NCBI RefSeq assembly: GCF_013334205.1
Contig: NZ_CP054424.1
Location: forward strand, 3,306,001-3,370,000
Direction of reading: 5' to 3'
Length of the DNA stretch: 64,000 bases
Source of the DNA: Rhodoferax sp. BAB1
Lineage (GTDB): Bacteria; Pseudomonadota; Gammaproteobacteria; Burkholderiales; Burkholderiaceae_C
Made by a program: the position numbers and the translations under genes. A model generated the notes under the pieces. That model had not been told where the DNA came from, did no database searches, and was given only the letters and a program-made list of their open reading frames with translations. Shown piece by piece: positions 46,276 to 56,875 of the stretch (its first letter is position 1; the number at the start of each line of letters is the position of its first letter).

Positions 46276-46941
46276 TCAGGAGCCAGAAAGCCGCATCCAA
46301 ACAATGCACCGCTCAGCATCCAGCCCCGGAACCGCCAGCTGTTCCACGTGAAACACCTGCACCCCGGCCGGGAGCGCCGCCAGCTCCTCCACCGGATCCT
46401 TCCCCTTCATCGCCATCCAGACCCCCGCCGGCGCCAGGGCCGAACGGGACCAGGACGTGAAGTCCACCAGGGAAGCAAACGCCCGGGAACTCACCACGTC
46501 GTAATGGTCGTCCAGGTTTTCCACCCGGGCGTGCAGGCCCTTGAGGTTGGAAAGTTTCAGGGTCAAGGCGGCCTGCTGGATGAAGGTGGCTTTTTTGGCC
46601 ACGGTGTCCACACAGCTCACCGCGATGTCCGGGCAGCAGATGGCGATGACCACGCCAGGCAGGCCGGCGCCGGAACCCACGTCCAGCAGGCGGAAGCCCT
46701 GCCCGTCCGCCGGCTGGCGGCCGGCCAGTTGCTGCCGCAGCGGGCGGATGACAGCCAGGCTGTCCAGCAGGTGGTGGGTCAGCATCTCGGCCGGGTCACG
46801 CACGGCCGTCAGGTTGTAGACCTTGGTCCACTTCTGGATCAGGGCCAGGTAGTCCAGCAGCTGGGTGATCTGGGTCTCGGACAGGTCGAGGCCGAGTTCG
46901 GCCACGCCCTGTTTCAGGGTTGTCAGGAGATCGAGGCTCAT
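46276..46941 (-). CDS. rsmG: 16S rRNA (guanine527-N7)-methyltransferase RsmG
   Basis: RsmG (GidB) methylates G527 in 16S rRNA with SAM. It is 221 aa, with the N-terminal helical part [30 protein letters not shown] motif [18 protein letters not shown] near residue 86, and [13 protein letters not shown]. Its ATG overlaps the mnmG stop by four bases (ATGA). A parS-like site (46340-46355) lies within its 3' end. Confidence 0.95.
   Translation of the reverse strand: MSLDLLTTLKQGVAELGLDLSETQITQLLDYLALIQKWTKVYNLTAVRDPAEMLTHHLLDSLAVIRPLRQQLAGRQPADGQGFRLLDVGSGAGLPGVVIAICCPDIAVSCVDTVAKKATFIQQAALTLKLSNLKGLHARVENLDDHYDVVSSRAFASLVDFTSWSRSALAPAGVWMAMKGKDPVEELAALPAGVQVFHVEQLAVPGLDAERCIVWMRLSGS
46340..46355. 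other. parS: parS site 2
   Basis: TGTTCCACGTGAAACA matches the parS consensus in 15 of 16 positions. It lies in the rsmG coding region, where it encodes part of VFHVEQ. Confidence 0.88.
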
Positions 46942-48905
46942 GCCGCCTCGGCCACTTCGGTCTTGGCGAAGCCGCGGAAGCCGCCCTTTTTCAGGTGGAT
47001 CATCAGCAGGGAAATGCTGGCGGGCGTGATGCCGGAGATGCGACTGGCCTGGCCCAGGGTTTCCGGGCGGTGCTTTTGCAGCTTCTGTCGGGCCTCGATG
47101 GACAGGGCGGAAACCGCCATGTAGTCCAGGTCGGCCGGGAGTTTGAGGTTTTCGTAATGGGCGGCGCGCTCCACTTCGTCCTTCTGGCGGTCGATGTAGC
47201 CGGAATACTTGGCGGCGATTTCCAGCTGCTCGACCACGGGCTCGGCCAGCTCACCCAGGGTTTCACGTGAAACATCGGGGTTGGCGTACTTGCCGCCGTC
47301 CAGGGACATCAGCCCGGCGTAACTCACATCGGGCCGGCGCAGCAGGTCGAACAGGTGGTACTCGCGCTCGATGGTGGTGCCCAGCACCCGCTCGGCTTCG
47401 GCCGCGGACAGGATGCGGGGGTTGACCCAGGTGGCTTTCAGGCGCTCTGTTTCACGTGAAACAGCATCGCGCTTGCGGCAGAAAGCGTCCCAGCGGGCGT
47501 CATCCACCAGGCCCAGCTGGCGACCGGTTTCGGTCAGGCGCAGGTCTGCGTTGTCTTCGCGCAGCTGCAGGCGGAACTCGGCCCGGCTGGTGAACATGCG
47601 GTAGGGCTCGGTCACGCCCTGGGTGGTCAGGTCGTCGACCAGCACGCCCAGGTAGGCTTCGTCGCGGCCCGGTTGCCAGGCTTCCGTGCCCCGGCACTGC
47701 AGCGCGGCGTTGATGCCGGCGAACAGGCCCTGGGCCGCGGCCTCTTCGTAGCCGGTGGTGCCGTTGATCTGGCCGGCGAAGAACAGGCCGTTGATTTGTT
47801 TGGTTTCGAAGCTGCCCTTGAGCGAGCGCGGATCGAAATAGTCGTACTCGATGGCGTAACCCGGGCGCAGGATGTGGGCGTTCTCCAGACCCTTCATGCT
47901 GCGCACAAGGTCGTACTGAATGTCGAAGGGCAGGCTGGTGGAGATGCCGTTGGGGTAGTACTCGTTGGTCGTCAGGCCTTCGGGCTCCAGGAAGATCTGG
48001 TGGCTGTCCTTGTCGGCAAAGCGGTTGATCTTGTCTTCGACGCTGGGGCAGTAGCGCGGACCCACGCCCTCGATCTTGCCGGTGAACATGGGGCTGCGGT
48101 CGAAACCGGAGCGGATGATCTCGTGGGTGCGCTCGTTGGTGTGGGTGATCCAGCAGGGCATCTGCGCCGGATGCATGGACGCCTTGCCCATGAAGCTGAA
48201 CACCGGCACGCCCTGCCCTTCGTTCAAACCACCGGGCACACCGTCACCCGGTTGTTCGGTGCATTGCGAAAAGTCGATGCTACGGCCGTCGATGCGCGGC
48301 GGGGTGCCGGTCTTCAGGCGACCCTGCGGCAGCTTGAGTTCTTTCAGCCGTGCCGACAGGCTGACGGCCGGCGGGTCGCCGGCGCGGCCGGCGGCGTAAT
48401 TGTTCAGGCCGACATGGATCTTGCCGTCCAGGAAAGTACCGGCGGTCAGTACCACGGTGCGGCTGCGGAACTTGATGCCCACCTGGGTGACGGCGCCGAC
48501 CACCCGGTCGCCCTCCACCATCAGGTCGTCCACGGCCTGCTGGAAGAGCCAGAGGTTGGGCTGGTTTTCCAGGCGGCGGCGGATGGCGGCCTTATAAAGA
48601 ATGCGGTCGGCCTGGGCGCGGGTGGCGCGCACGGCCGGACCCTTGGAGCTGTTGAGGATGCGGAACTGGATGCCGCCCTCATCGGTGGCGATGGCCATGG
48701 CGCCGCCCAGTGCGTCCACCTCTTTCACGAGGTGGCCCTTGCCGATGCCACCGATGGAGGGGTTGCAGCTCATCTGGCCCAGGGTCTCGATGTTGTGCGT
48801 CAGCAGCAGGGTGCGCGCGCCCATGCGCGCAGACGCCAGCGCGGCTTCCGTGCCTGCATGGCCGCCGCCAACGACGATGACATCGAATTCTTGTGGGTAA
48901 AGCAT
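46938..48905 (-). CDS. mnmG: tRNA uridine-5-carboxymethylaminomethyl modification enzyme MnmG
   Basis: MnmG (GidA), with MnmE, modifies the wobble uridine of several tRNAs. It is 655 aa, FAD-binding: [21 protein letters not shown] near residue 9, [21 protein letters not shown] near 54, and [15 protein letters not shown] and [15 protein letters not shown] in the middle (motif 2). The start at 48905 is the family start; an in-frame extension to 49004 is not credible. Two parS sites lie in its 3' third. The mnmG-rsmG pair followed by parAB on the same strand is a classic origin-proximal order. Confidence 0.97.
   Translation of the reverse strand: MLYPQEFDVIVVGGGHAGTEAALASARMGARTLLLTHNIETLGQMSCNPSIGGIGKGHLVKEVDALGGAMAIATDEGGIQFRILNSSKGPAVRATRAQADRILYKAAIRRRLENQPNLWLFQQAVDDLMVEGDRVVGAVTQVGIKFRSRTVVLTAGTFLDGKIHVGLNNYAAGRAGDPPAVSLSARLKELKLPQGRLKTGTPPRIDGRSIDFSQCTEQPGDGVPGGLNEGQGVPVFSFMGKASMHPAQMPCWITHTNERTHEIIRSGFDRSPMFTGKIEGVGPRYCPSVEDKINRFADKDSHQIFLEPEGLTTNEYYPNGISTSLPFDIQYDLVRSMKGLENAHILRPGYAIEYDYFDPRSLKGSFETKQINGLFFAGQINGTTGYEEAAAQGLFAGINAALQCRGTEAWQPGRDEAYLGVLVDDLTTQGVTEPYRMFTSRAEFRLQLREDNADLRLTETGRQLGLVDDARWDAFCRKRDAVSRETERLKATWVNPRILSAAEAERVLGTTIEREYHLFDLLRRPDVSYAGLMSLDGGKYANPDVSRETLGELAEPVVEQLEIAAKYSGYIDRQKDEVERAAHYENLKLPADLDYMAVSALSIEARQKLQKHRPETLGQASRISGITPASISLLMIHLKKGGFRGFAKTEVAEAA
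47259..47274. other. parS: parS site 3
   Basis: GGTTTCACGTGAAACA matches the parS consensus in 15 of 16 positions. It lies in mnmG and encodes VSRET. Confidence 0.92.
47448..47463. other. parS: parS site 4 (perfect)
   Basis: TGTTTCACGTGAAACA is the full 16-base palindromic parS consensus. It lies in mnmG, 174 bases from site 3, and again encodes VSRET. Confidence 0.97.
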
Positions 48906-49064
48906 GGAAAATCCGGGAAAGTGAGCGCGTCCTGCGCCGGCGGCCAGCCCCCAGCGGGGCACCGAAGCCCTGATTTTAGCCGCTCCCGCCGATTTTGGCG
49001 ACAATAAGGGCTATTGTCCGCATCCAGCGGCCCTCTTCAGCTACAGATTCAATAGCACTACCGC

Positions 49065-49322
49065 ATGGATTGCCGCCCCGGCTGCGCTGCCTGCTGCATC
49101 GCCCCCTCGATTTCCAGCCCCATCCCCGGCATGCCCCGGGGCAAACCGGCCGGTGTGCGTTGCGTGCAGCTGGATGCGGCGGGCCGCTGCCTGATCTTCG
49201 GCCGGCCCGAACGGCCGGCGGTCTGCGCCAGCCTGGCGCCCTCACCCGGCATGTGCGGCGACTCGGCCGAGCAGGCCCTGCTCTATCTGCAGAAGCTGGA
49301 AAAAGAAACCGCGCCGACCTGA
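49065..49322 (+). CDS. YkgJ-family cysteine cluster protein
   Basis: An 85-aa protein with a Cys cluster CRPGCAACC at the start, then [15 protein letters not shown] and [13 protein letters not shown]; these eight or so Cys are the UPF0153/YkgJ metal-binding pattern, thought to bind Fe or Zn. Its role is unknown. It is divergent from mnmG and convergent with the aldehyde dehydrogenase gene. Confidence 0.85.
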   Translation: MDCRPGCAACCIAPSISSPIPGMPRGKPAGVRCVQLDAAGRCLIFGRPERPAVCASLAPSPGMCGDSAEQALLYLQKLEKETAPT

Positions 49323-49387
49323 GACAGGCGGGCGCGGTCGAGGCGAAGAAACTTCTTGTTGTTCTTCGGTCTTGTTCTTCTTGGATC

Positions 49388-50842
49388 TCAGAAGGGGTAG
49401 TGGCGCGGCGTGGTCTGCATGGTGATCCAGCGCAGCTCGGTGAACTCGTTGATGCCGGCCTTGCCGCCGAAACGGCCGATGCCCGAACCCTTGACACCGC
49501 CGAAGGGCATCTGGGCTTCGTCGTGCACGGTGGGGCCGTTGACGTGGCAGATGCCGGAATCGATGCGACGCGCCACGTTGAAGGCACGGGCGATGTCACC
49601 ACCGAAGACCGCGGCCGACAGGCCATACTCGTTGTCGTTGGCGCAGGCCACGGCTTCTTCCACGCCGTTGACGCGCACGATGGGCTTGACGGGGCCGAAG
49701 CTCTCCTCGTGGTAGATCTTCATGGCCGGGGTGACGTGGTCCAGCACGGTGGCCGGCATCAGCGTGCTGGTGGCCTTGCCGCCGCACAAGAGCTTGGCGC
49801 CCTTGGCCAGCGCGTCGTCGATCAAGGCATTGCAATGCTCGACCGTGTTCATGCCGATCACCGAGCCCAGCACCACCGGCTCGGGCTTGCGCGGGTCGCC
49901 CAGCGGCAGGGCCTTGGCCTTCTCGACGAACTTCTTGACGAAGGCGTCGGCGATCTTGTTGTCCACGATGATGCGCTCGGTGCTCATGCAGATCTGGCCG
50001 CTGTTGGCGAAACAGCCAAAGGCCGCGCCGTTGACGGCGTCGTCGATGTCGGCGTCATCGAGGATGACCATGGGGGCCTTGCCGCCCAGCTCCAGCACCA
50101 CGGGCTTGAGGTATTTGGCGCAGGTCATGGCGATGATCTTGCCCACCTTGGTGGAGCCGGTGAAGTTCACACGGCGCACAGCCGGGTGGGCCACCATGGC
50201 CTCCACCACGGCACCGGCGTCGGCCGGGGCATTGGTGATGTAGTTCACCACGCCGGGCGGAAAGCCGGCGTCCTGGAAGGCCTCGATGATGAGCTGGTGG
50301 GTGCGCGGGCAGTTCTCCGAGCCCTTCATCACCACGGTGTTGCCGCAGGCCAGCGGCACGCAGATGGCGCGCGTGCCCAGGATGACGGGTGCATTCCACG
50401 GGGCGATGCCCAGCACCACGCCGGCGGGCTGGCGCACGGCCATGGCCAGCGAACCCGGGATATCCGAGGGAATCACCTCGCCGGCCACCTGGGTGGTCAG
50501 CGCGGCGGCCTCGCGGATCATGCCGGCGGCCAGGAAAACGTTGAAGCCGGCCCAGCTGCCTGCGGCGCCGGTCTCGGCGGCCACGGCCTCGATGAACTGC
50601 GGCGTTTTCGCTTCCAGCGCGTCGGCGGCTTTCAGCAGCAGCATGCGGCGCTCGCTGGGGCCGGTCTGGCTCCAGGTCTTGAAGGCTTCGGCCGCGGCCT
50701 CGACGGCCATCACGGCATCGGCCGGGGACGCAGCGGGGGCACGCGAAGCCACGCTGCCATCGAGCGGGTTGCGGCGCTCGAAAGTGGCGCCGCGCTCGGC
50801 CGTGACTTTCAGGCCGTTGATGAGCATGGACATGTCGGACAT
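49388..50842 (-). CDS. NAD(P)-dependent aldehyde dehydrogenase, vanillin/salicylaldehyde dehydrogenase-like
   Basis: It oxidises an aldehyde to the acid. The 484-aa protein has the catalytic Glu in LELGGKAP, catalytic Cys in SGQICMSTER, the NAD-binding VNFTGSTKVGK, and APWNAPVILGTRAI. These segments resemble the aromatic aldehyde (vanillin, salicylaldehyde, benzaldehyde) branch. It lies downstream of the five-gene liv importer on the same strand, 27 bases after livF, so the imported solute may yield its substrate. That link is inference. Confidence 0.87.
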   Translation of the reverse strand: MSDMSMLINGLKVTAERGATFERRNPLDGSVASRAPAASPADAVMAVEAAAEAFKTWSQTGPSERRMLLLKAADALEAKTPQFIEAVAAETGAAGSWAGFNVFLAAGMIREAAALTTQVAGEVIPSDIPGSLAMAVRQPAGVVLGIAPWNAPVILGTRAICVPLACGNTVVMKGSENCPRTHQLIIEAFQDAGFPPGVVNYITNAPADAGAVVEAMVAHPAVRRVNFTGSTKVGKIIAMTCAKYLKPVVLELGGKAPMVILDDADIDDAVNGAAFGCFANSGQICMSTERIIVDNKIADAFVKKFVEKAKALPLGDPRKPEPVVLGSVIGMNTVEHCNALIDDALAKGAKLLCGGKATSTLMPATVLDHVTPAMKIYHEESFGPVKPIVRVNGVEEAVACANDNEYGLSAAVFGGDIARAFNVARRIDSGICHVNGPTVHDEAQMPFGGVKGSGIGRFGGKAGINEFTELRWITMQTTPRHYPF

Positions 50843-50869
50843 GGTTTTCTCCTTGACTAGATCGGTTCG

Positions 50870-51675
50870 TTAAACGGTGGTGATGGTCTTGCGGCGACGC
50901 GACACGGCATCGGCCGCACTGGTCTGATCGGCGGCATCGGCACCCAGATAGGCTTCGCGCACGACGTTGGAACGCTCCAGCAGGCGCGCCGGGCCACTGG
51001 CCACCAGCGTGCCGCGCTCCAGCACGTAACCGCGGTCGGCCACGGCCAGTGCCTTCTTGACGTTCTGCTCCACCATGAGCACGGTGGTACCGCCGTCGGC
51101 GATGCGGCGGGCGATGGCCAGCAGCTCGTCGACCATGCGCGGCGCCAGGCCCAGCGAGGGTTCGTCCAGCATGAGCAGGCGCGGCGCGCTCATCATGGCG
51201 CGCGCCACCGCAACCATCTGCTGCTCGCCACCGCTCATGGTGCCGGCCAGCTGGTGGATGCGTTCGCGCAGCTTGGGGAAGTCGCCCAGCACCTGCTCCA
51301 TGCGGCGCGCGCGCTCGGCCTTCGGGCACAACCAGCCGCCCAGTTCCAGGTTTTCCAGCACGCTCATCTGCGGAAACAGCTGGCGGCCCTCGGCCACCAG
51401 GGTCACGCCGCTTTTGACGATCTCATGCGTTTTCTCCGCCAGGTCATCGCCGTCGAGCAGCACCATGCCGCTGCGCGGGATCAGGCCCATCAAGGCTTTC
51501 AGCAGCGTGGTCTTGCCAGCGCCGTTGGGGCCGAGGATCACGGTCAGGCCGGGCTTCACTTCAAAGCGCAGGTCCCGCAGCACGAGAAAGGCACCGTAAC
51601 CGGCGCTCAGGCCGCGCACCTGCAGGTGGGCGTGCTTTTCGTCTCCCAGCACGAAGGGGGTATCGCGGTACCACA

Positions 51676-51679
<4 letters not shown>
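50870..51679 (-). CDS. livF: branched-chain-type ABC transporter ATPase LivF
   Basis: This is the second ATPase of the importer, 269 aa: Walker A GPNGAGKTTLLKALMG near residue 53, signature MSGGEQQMVAVARAMM, Walker B LLMLDEPSLGLAP, and VLMVEQNVKKALAVADRGYVLERG, which is LivF-specific. Its ATG overlaps the livG stop (ATGA). The C-terminal 25 residues after EAYLGADA are an unusual tail. Confidence 0.92.
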
Positions 51680-52474
<795 letters not shown>

Positions 52475-52482
<8 letters not shown>

Positions 52483-53503
52483 AATGGCTCTCCTTCTCGC
52501 GGCGCTTGAGGCGCTGCTTCTCACGTTCCTTCTCGCCCGACAGTTCGCGCTTGAGATCCTTGGCCCAGTCGCGGCTGTCGGTCCACCAGCCCTTGAAAGT
52601 GGCCCAGCGCAGCGAGGCCAGGCCACCCGGCAGGTAGAGCACGCACAGGATGAGCAGCAGGCCCAGCGACATCAGGTAGATCTGCGGAAACTGCAGGCGC
52701 AGCGATTCGGCCAGCACGCTGAAGATGATGGCGGCGATCAGCGGCCCCCACAGCGTGAGCACGCCACCGATCAGGGTGATCAGCACGGTCTGGAAACCGA
52801 TGAAGGGATTGAAGACCGTGTGCGGGTCGATATAGGTCCAGCGCACCGCCATGGCCGCCCCCACGGCGCCGGCAAAGGCAGCCGTGATGGAAAAACCGGC
52901 GATCTTGACCACACGCGTGTTGACCCCCAGGGTCTGGGCCCGCTGCTCGTCGGCACCGATGCCCATCAAGGCCAGGCCGAAACGCGTGCGCCGCACCACG
53001 ATGGACACCGCCACCGAGAGCAGGGCCAGGGCCAGCATGGTCAGGTAGATGGTGTCGCGCTCGGGCACCACGGTCAGCACCCGGCCCACGGTGCCGGTGA
53101 CCGACTTCTCGAAGTAGGTCACGGCGTGCAGGATGAGCTCGGTCATGCCGAAGGTCAGCACGGCGAAGTAGGTGCCGCGCAGGTGCAGCACGGCCGCGCC
53201 CATGACGATGGCCACAAGGACGGCAATGCCCGCGCCAATGGCAATGGTCTCGACCCAGCTGAACTGCCCCAGCAGGATGGCCGTGCTGTAGGCGCCGATG
53301 CCGAAGAAGGCCGAGGTGGCCAGGGACAGGTAACGCGTGCTGCCGCAGAACAGGCCCCAGCTGGAGGACAAGGCCACGTACATCAGGCAGGTCAGCGCCA
53401 TGGAAACGACGAACTCGCTGGCGTAGGACGGCAGGGCCAGGGCCCAGCCGGCAAAGGCCAGCAGCACCAGCAGGTCGCGGATGAGGAATTGACGGGAATT
53501 CAT
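52475..53503 (-). CDS. livM: branched-chain-type ABC transporter permease LivM
   Basis: This is one of the two membrane subunits, 342 aa with about nine hydrophobic segments. The permease signature GLALMGIGADEQRAQTLGVNT sits in the coupling loop, and VWWT-like charged C-terminal tail (KREREKQRLKRREK-type, about 30 residues) is unusually basic. Its start overlaps the livH stop by four bases. Part of the five-gene unit livK-livH-livM-livG-livF. Confidence 0.9.
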
Positions 53504-54390
53504 GCCTTGCGTCCTTTACGGGCAAACAGACCTTCGGGGCGCAGCAGGAGCACGGCGATGAACACTGCGTAGGACAGCAGGGCCTTGAGCGAGGGGTTGG
53601 TGAAGTGCATGCCCAGGGCCTCGATCACACCCAGGAAGAGGCCGCCGAGCAGCGCGCCGCTCATGCTGCCGAAGCCGCCCAGAGTGATGACGATCAGCGC
53701 CGTCACGGTATAGGGCTGGCCCATGTAGGGGGTGATGGTGTAGGCCATGGACAGGAGCGCGCCGGCGATGCCCGAGAGGCCCAGGCCGATTCCGAACATC
53801 AACGGATGCAGGCGTTTGGTATCGATGCCCATGAGCTGCGCGCCGATGGGCGACTGCATCAGGGCGCGCACGCCCTTGCCCAGCAACGTCATGCGCAAGA
53901 GCACGATGAGCGCACCGGAGAACAGCTGGGCCAGGAAAAAGACCAGCAGCTTGTTGGCGGCGAACTGCACCTCGCCGAACTTCACGGGTTCGGTCAGGTA
54001 GTCGTAACCGCGCAGGTCCCCGCCCCAGAGCCAGGACACGGCGTTCTGCACCAGGAACATGAGGCCAAAGGCGACCATAAGGCCACGCGCCTCGAAGACG
54101 TCGAGATTGGGCGAGGTAGCGGTCAGGCGACGGAAGCACAGGAAGTGCAGCACCACACCGAGCACCATCAGCACCAGGAAGGCCACCGGTACCATGAGCA
54201 GCGGCGAGATGCCGAACTGGGTCTGGACCAGCCAGGTCAGGTAGGCGCCCACCATGAGGAACTCCCCGTGGGCGATGTTGAGGATGCGCATCAGGCCGTA
54301 CTGGAGGTTGAGCCCCAGGGCGACCAGCGCGTAGATGCCACCGGTGATCAGACCGGAGGCAATCAGTTCTAGCCAGGCAGTGAATGACAT
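53500..54390 (-). CDS. livH: branched-chain-type ABC transporter permease LivH
   Basis: This 296-aa membrane subunit begins with the LivH pattern SGLITGGIYALVALGLNLQYGLMRILNIAHGEFLMVGAYL (positions 11-50) and has the coupling loop GKGVRALMQSPIGAQLMGID. About eight hydrophobic segments are present. The ATG at 54390 matches the family start; the site before it (CTTCTTAAT) is weak, so its expression may depend on livK. The next gene overlaps by four bases. Confidence 0.91.
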   Translation of the reverse strand: MSFTAWLELIASGLITGGIYALVALGLNLQYGLMRILNIAHGEFLMVGAYLTWLVQTQFGISPLLMVPVAFLVLMVLGVVLHFLCFRRLTATSPNLDVFEARGLMVAFGLMFLVQNAVSWLWGGDLRGYDYLTEPVKFGEVQFAANKLLVFFLAQLFSGALIVLLRMTLLGKGVRALMQSPIGAQLMGIDTKRLHPLMFGIGLGLSGIAGALLSMAYTITPYMGQPYTVTALIVITLGGFGSMSGALLGGLFLGVIEALGMHFTNPSLKALLSYAVFIAVLLLRPEGLFARKGRKA

Positions 54391-54479
54391 ATTAAGAAGG
54401 TTCCGCCCACCCCTGCCTGAGCAGAAGCGGGCGGAAAAAGGGAACAAGGACGGGTCAGAGACCCGTCACGGGAAAGAAA

Positions 54480-55670
54480 TCACCACGCCGGTTTCGGGGC
54501 CAGCTTGGCGGTGGCAACCTTGGCCGGCCACACCACCTCGAACTCGCCCTTCTGCCACTGGCCCACGGTGCCCGGGGTGCCCACGTTTTCGCTGCCGACG
54601 AACTTGATGTCGCCGATGATGGTCTTGTGGGTGGTGTTGGCCACGTAGTCGCGGATGGCCTTGCGGTCCAGGCCGTGCGCCTTGACGGCGTTGGTCAGGA
54701 TCTCCAGGCCGGCCCAGGTGGCGCCGCTGGCCCAGCGATCCGGCTCCTTGCCGCCGAACTTCTTGGTATGCGCATCGAAGTAGGCCTTGGCACCGGGGCT
54801 GGTCTTGCCGTTCCAGGAACCCATGCCCAGCACGCCCTCGGCGCCGGCCGGTGTCATGACGTTGCGGTAGAGCTGGAAAGCCGTGCCCACCGAAGCGTAG
54901 AAGTACTTCGGATTGAAACCAATCTCCTTGGCCTGCTTGCTGGCCAGGATGGTGTCCGGCGGGTAGGTGAAACCGACAAAGGCGTCGGGGTTCTTGTCCT
55001 TCATGGAACGCAGCACGGGCGACAGGTCCTTGACGCCGCCCGGGTAGCTCTTGTCTTCCACCATGCTGATGCCGGTGCCCTGCAGCGCCACCTTGAGCGC
55101 GGCGTAGTTCTCCAGGCCGAAGAGGTCGTCCACGTAGATGACGGCGATGGTCTTGACGCCGTTGGCCTTGAGCATGTCGACCAGGGCCTCGCACATGGGC
55201 TTGGGCTGCTGCAGCAGGAGGAAGAAGTAGGGCAGCTTCATCTCGATCAGGCGCTTGGACAAGGCCGTAGGCGCCAGGAAGGGATAACCGAAGCGGTTGG
55301 CCAGCGGGGCCACCGCGAAGTTGGCGTTGCTGCCCCAGGGCGGCAGCACCAGGTCGACCTTGTCGGAGCCCATGAGCTTTTCGTAGGAGCGCACGCAGGT
55401 CTCGATGTCGCTGCGGTCGTCGGAGCTGATCAGCTCGATCGGGCGCTTCTCGCCCTTGACGTTCAGGCCGCCGGCGGCGTTCTGCTGCTCGGCCCACAGC
55501 AGGTAGTTGGGCTCCTGGCTGACCTGGGCACCGCCGGTCCAGGGGCCGGTACGGGCCATGGCATAACCCACGCGCACCGGCGCGGCAGCAAACAGGTGCG
55601 GGGCAAAGGTGGCAGCGCCGACGGCGGCAGCCGTGCCTTTGAGCAGGGTACGTTTTGTCTGTTGAACCAT
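54480..55670 (-). CDS. livK: ABC transporter substrate-binding protein LivK-type
   Basis: This periplasmic receptor of 396 aa has an N-terminal signal peptide (KRTLLKGTAAAVGAATFAPHLFA, residues 6-28) and a type I binding fold: VRVGYAMARTGPWTGGAQVSQ and LWAEQQNAAGGLNVKGEKRPIELI. The Peripla_BP_6 family includes binders of branched-chain amino acids, amides, urea and aromatic acids. Together with the aldehyde dehydrogenase, the aromatic-type solutes are favoured, but this is not shown. ACTGGAGACAACA precedes the ATG. It is first in the operon. Confidence 0.88.
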   Translation of the reverse strand: MVQQTKRTLLKGTAAAVGAATFAPHLFAAAPVRVGYAMARTGPWTGGAQVSQEPNYLLWAEQQNAAGGLNVKGEKRPIELISSDDRSDIETCVRSYEKLMGSDKVDLVLPPWGSNANFAVAPLANRFGYPFLAPTALSKRLIEMKLPYFFLLLQQPKPMCEALVDMLKANGVKTIAVIYVDDLFGLENYAALKVALQGTGISMVEDKSYPGGVKDLSPVLRSMKDKNPDAFVGFTYPPDTILASKQAKEIGFNPKYFYASVGTAFQLYRNVMTPAGAEGVLGMGSWNGKTSPGAKAYFDAHTKKFGGKEPDRWASGATWAGLEILTNAVKAHGLDRKAIRDYVANTTHKTIIGDIKFVGSENVGTPGTVGQWQKGEFEVVWPAKVATAKLAPKPAW

Positions 55671-55783
55671 TGTTGTCTCCAGTGGATAGTCTTTGGGGAT
55701 CGCACAGCAATAGTAAAAAACCTGGCGGCTCGTGGCTTTGCTGAACGTGCACAAAGTAGTTGACGGTTCATGCAAGGGCATTA

Positions 55784-55793
55784 GGGTTAACCC
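55784..55793. promoter_or_regulatory. GGGTTAACCC palindrome in livK/AraC intergenic region
   Basis: A perfect ten-base palindrome lies in the 173-base divergent region between livK and the AraC gene, 51 bases before the AraC ATG. It may be an operator, but a single short palindrome is weak evidence. Confidence 0.25.
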
Positions 55794-55843
55794 GGGTCCG
55801 CGGGTTTGTCCCGGCACAGTGATGCGCCGATAATCCGGCCACC

Positions 55844-56797
55844 ATGTCCCAAGCCACGGCCGTCACCACGGACGATTACGCACCCGCTGACCGCGCGCCG
55901 GTCTGGCGTGAGTGGGTATGGAAGCATTTCGGCGGCCTGGAATCCGATCTCTACGGCGATACCCACTTCGACGGCCACATGGCCTCGGCCCGCGCCGGCG
56001 ACCTGATCCTCACCAAGCTGGAGGCCAACCGCCACCGCGTGGTGCGCACCCAGGACATGGTGCGCGCCAGCGACGAGGGTTACCTCAAGATCGTGGCGCC
56101 CATGAAAGGCCGTGCCGGCGTTGAACAGATGGGCCGCCAGGCCTGGGTGACCCCGGGCGCCTGGACCATCTACGACACCACCGGCAGCTACTCGGTGGCC
56201 AACCCGGAACGGGTCGAGCACCTGATCGTCATGGTCCCGAAGGCCCAGATGGTGGAGCGCGGCCTGCGCCTGGAAACCCTGATGGCGCGCCCGGTGGGCG
56301 GCGCCAGCGGCATCGCGCGCGTGGCACTCTCGACCATGCGCAGCACCTTCCAGGAACTGCCGCACATGAGCGCCGACGCCGCCCGCGGTGCCGGCGAGCT
56401 GATCGCCCAGCTGGTGCGCCTGTCCCTGATCGAACTCTCGGGCCAGGAAACCCAGCTGACCCAGCGCGAAGCGCTGAAAGACCGCATCCGCGGCTATGTG
56501 GCCCTGCACCTGCGTGACCCCGAGCTCAACGTCGACCAGATCGCCGTGGCCCTGAACTGCAGCAAGCGCCATCTCTACAACGCCTTCAGCGAGGAAGAGC
56601 AGACCCTGGCCAGCTACATCCAGACCCTGCGGCTGGAAGCCTGCATCCGCGAGCTGCAGCACCCGATGGCGCAGTCGCGCCCCATCACCGACATCGCCCT
56701 GTCCTGGGGCTTCAACAGCGCCTCGCACTTCAGCCGCGTGTTCCGCGAACACACGGGACGTAGCCCGAGCGAATTCCGCGCCGCGTCGCCCACGTGA
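55844..56797 (+). CDS. AraC-family transcriptional regulator
   Basis: A 317-aa regulator with an N-terminal AraC-binding-like domain (residues 20-190, including KLEANRHRVVRTQDMVRA) and a C-terminal double helix-turn-helix: LNVDQIAVALNCSKRHLYNAF and ITDIALSWGFNSASHFSRVFREHTGRSPSEFR (positions 240-313). The N-terminal domain is of the FeaR-like branch, whose members sense aromatic amines or acids. It is divergent from the livK operon and precedes the class II aldolase, so it probably controls one or both. Confidence 0.9.
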   Translation: MSQATAVTTDDYAPADRAPVWREWVWKHFGGLESDLYGDTHFDGHMASARAGDLILTKLEANRHRVVRTQDMVRASDEGYLKIVAPMKGRAGVEQMGRQAWVTPGAWTIYDTTGSYSVANPERVEHLIVMVPKAQMVERGLRLETLMARPVGGASGIARVALSTMRSTFQELPHMSADAARGAGELIAQLVRLSLIELSGQETQLTQREALKDRIRGYVALHLRDPELNVDQIAVALNCSKRHLYNAFSEEEQTLASYIQTLRLEACIRELQHPMAQSRPITDIALSWGFNSASHFSRVFREHTGRSPSEFRAASPT

Positions 56798-56875
56798 CCC
56801 CGGGGCCTTGATCCCGGTGCCGGCAGGGTGGACAGTGCGGAACCAACAGCACACGCATCTGGAACAGGAGACGCC

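Noticed and set aside
45972..46351. Overlapping open frames on both strands in the lysE-rsmG gap
   Set aside because: They are produced by the inverted-repeat structure; they lack ribosome-binding sites and recognisable domains.
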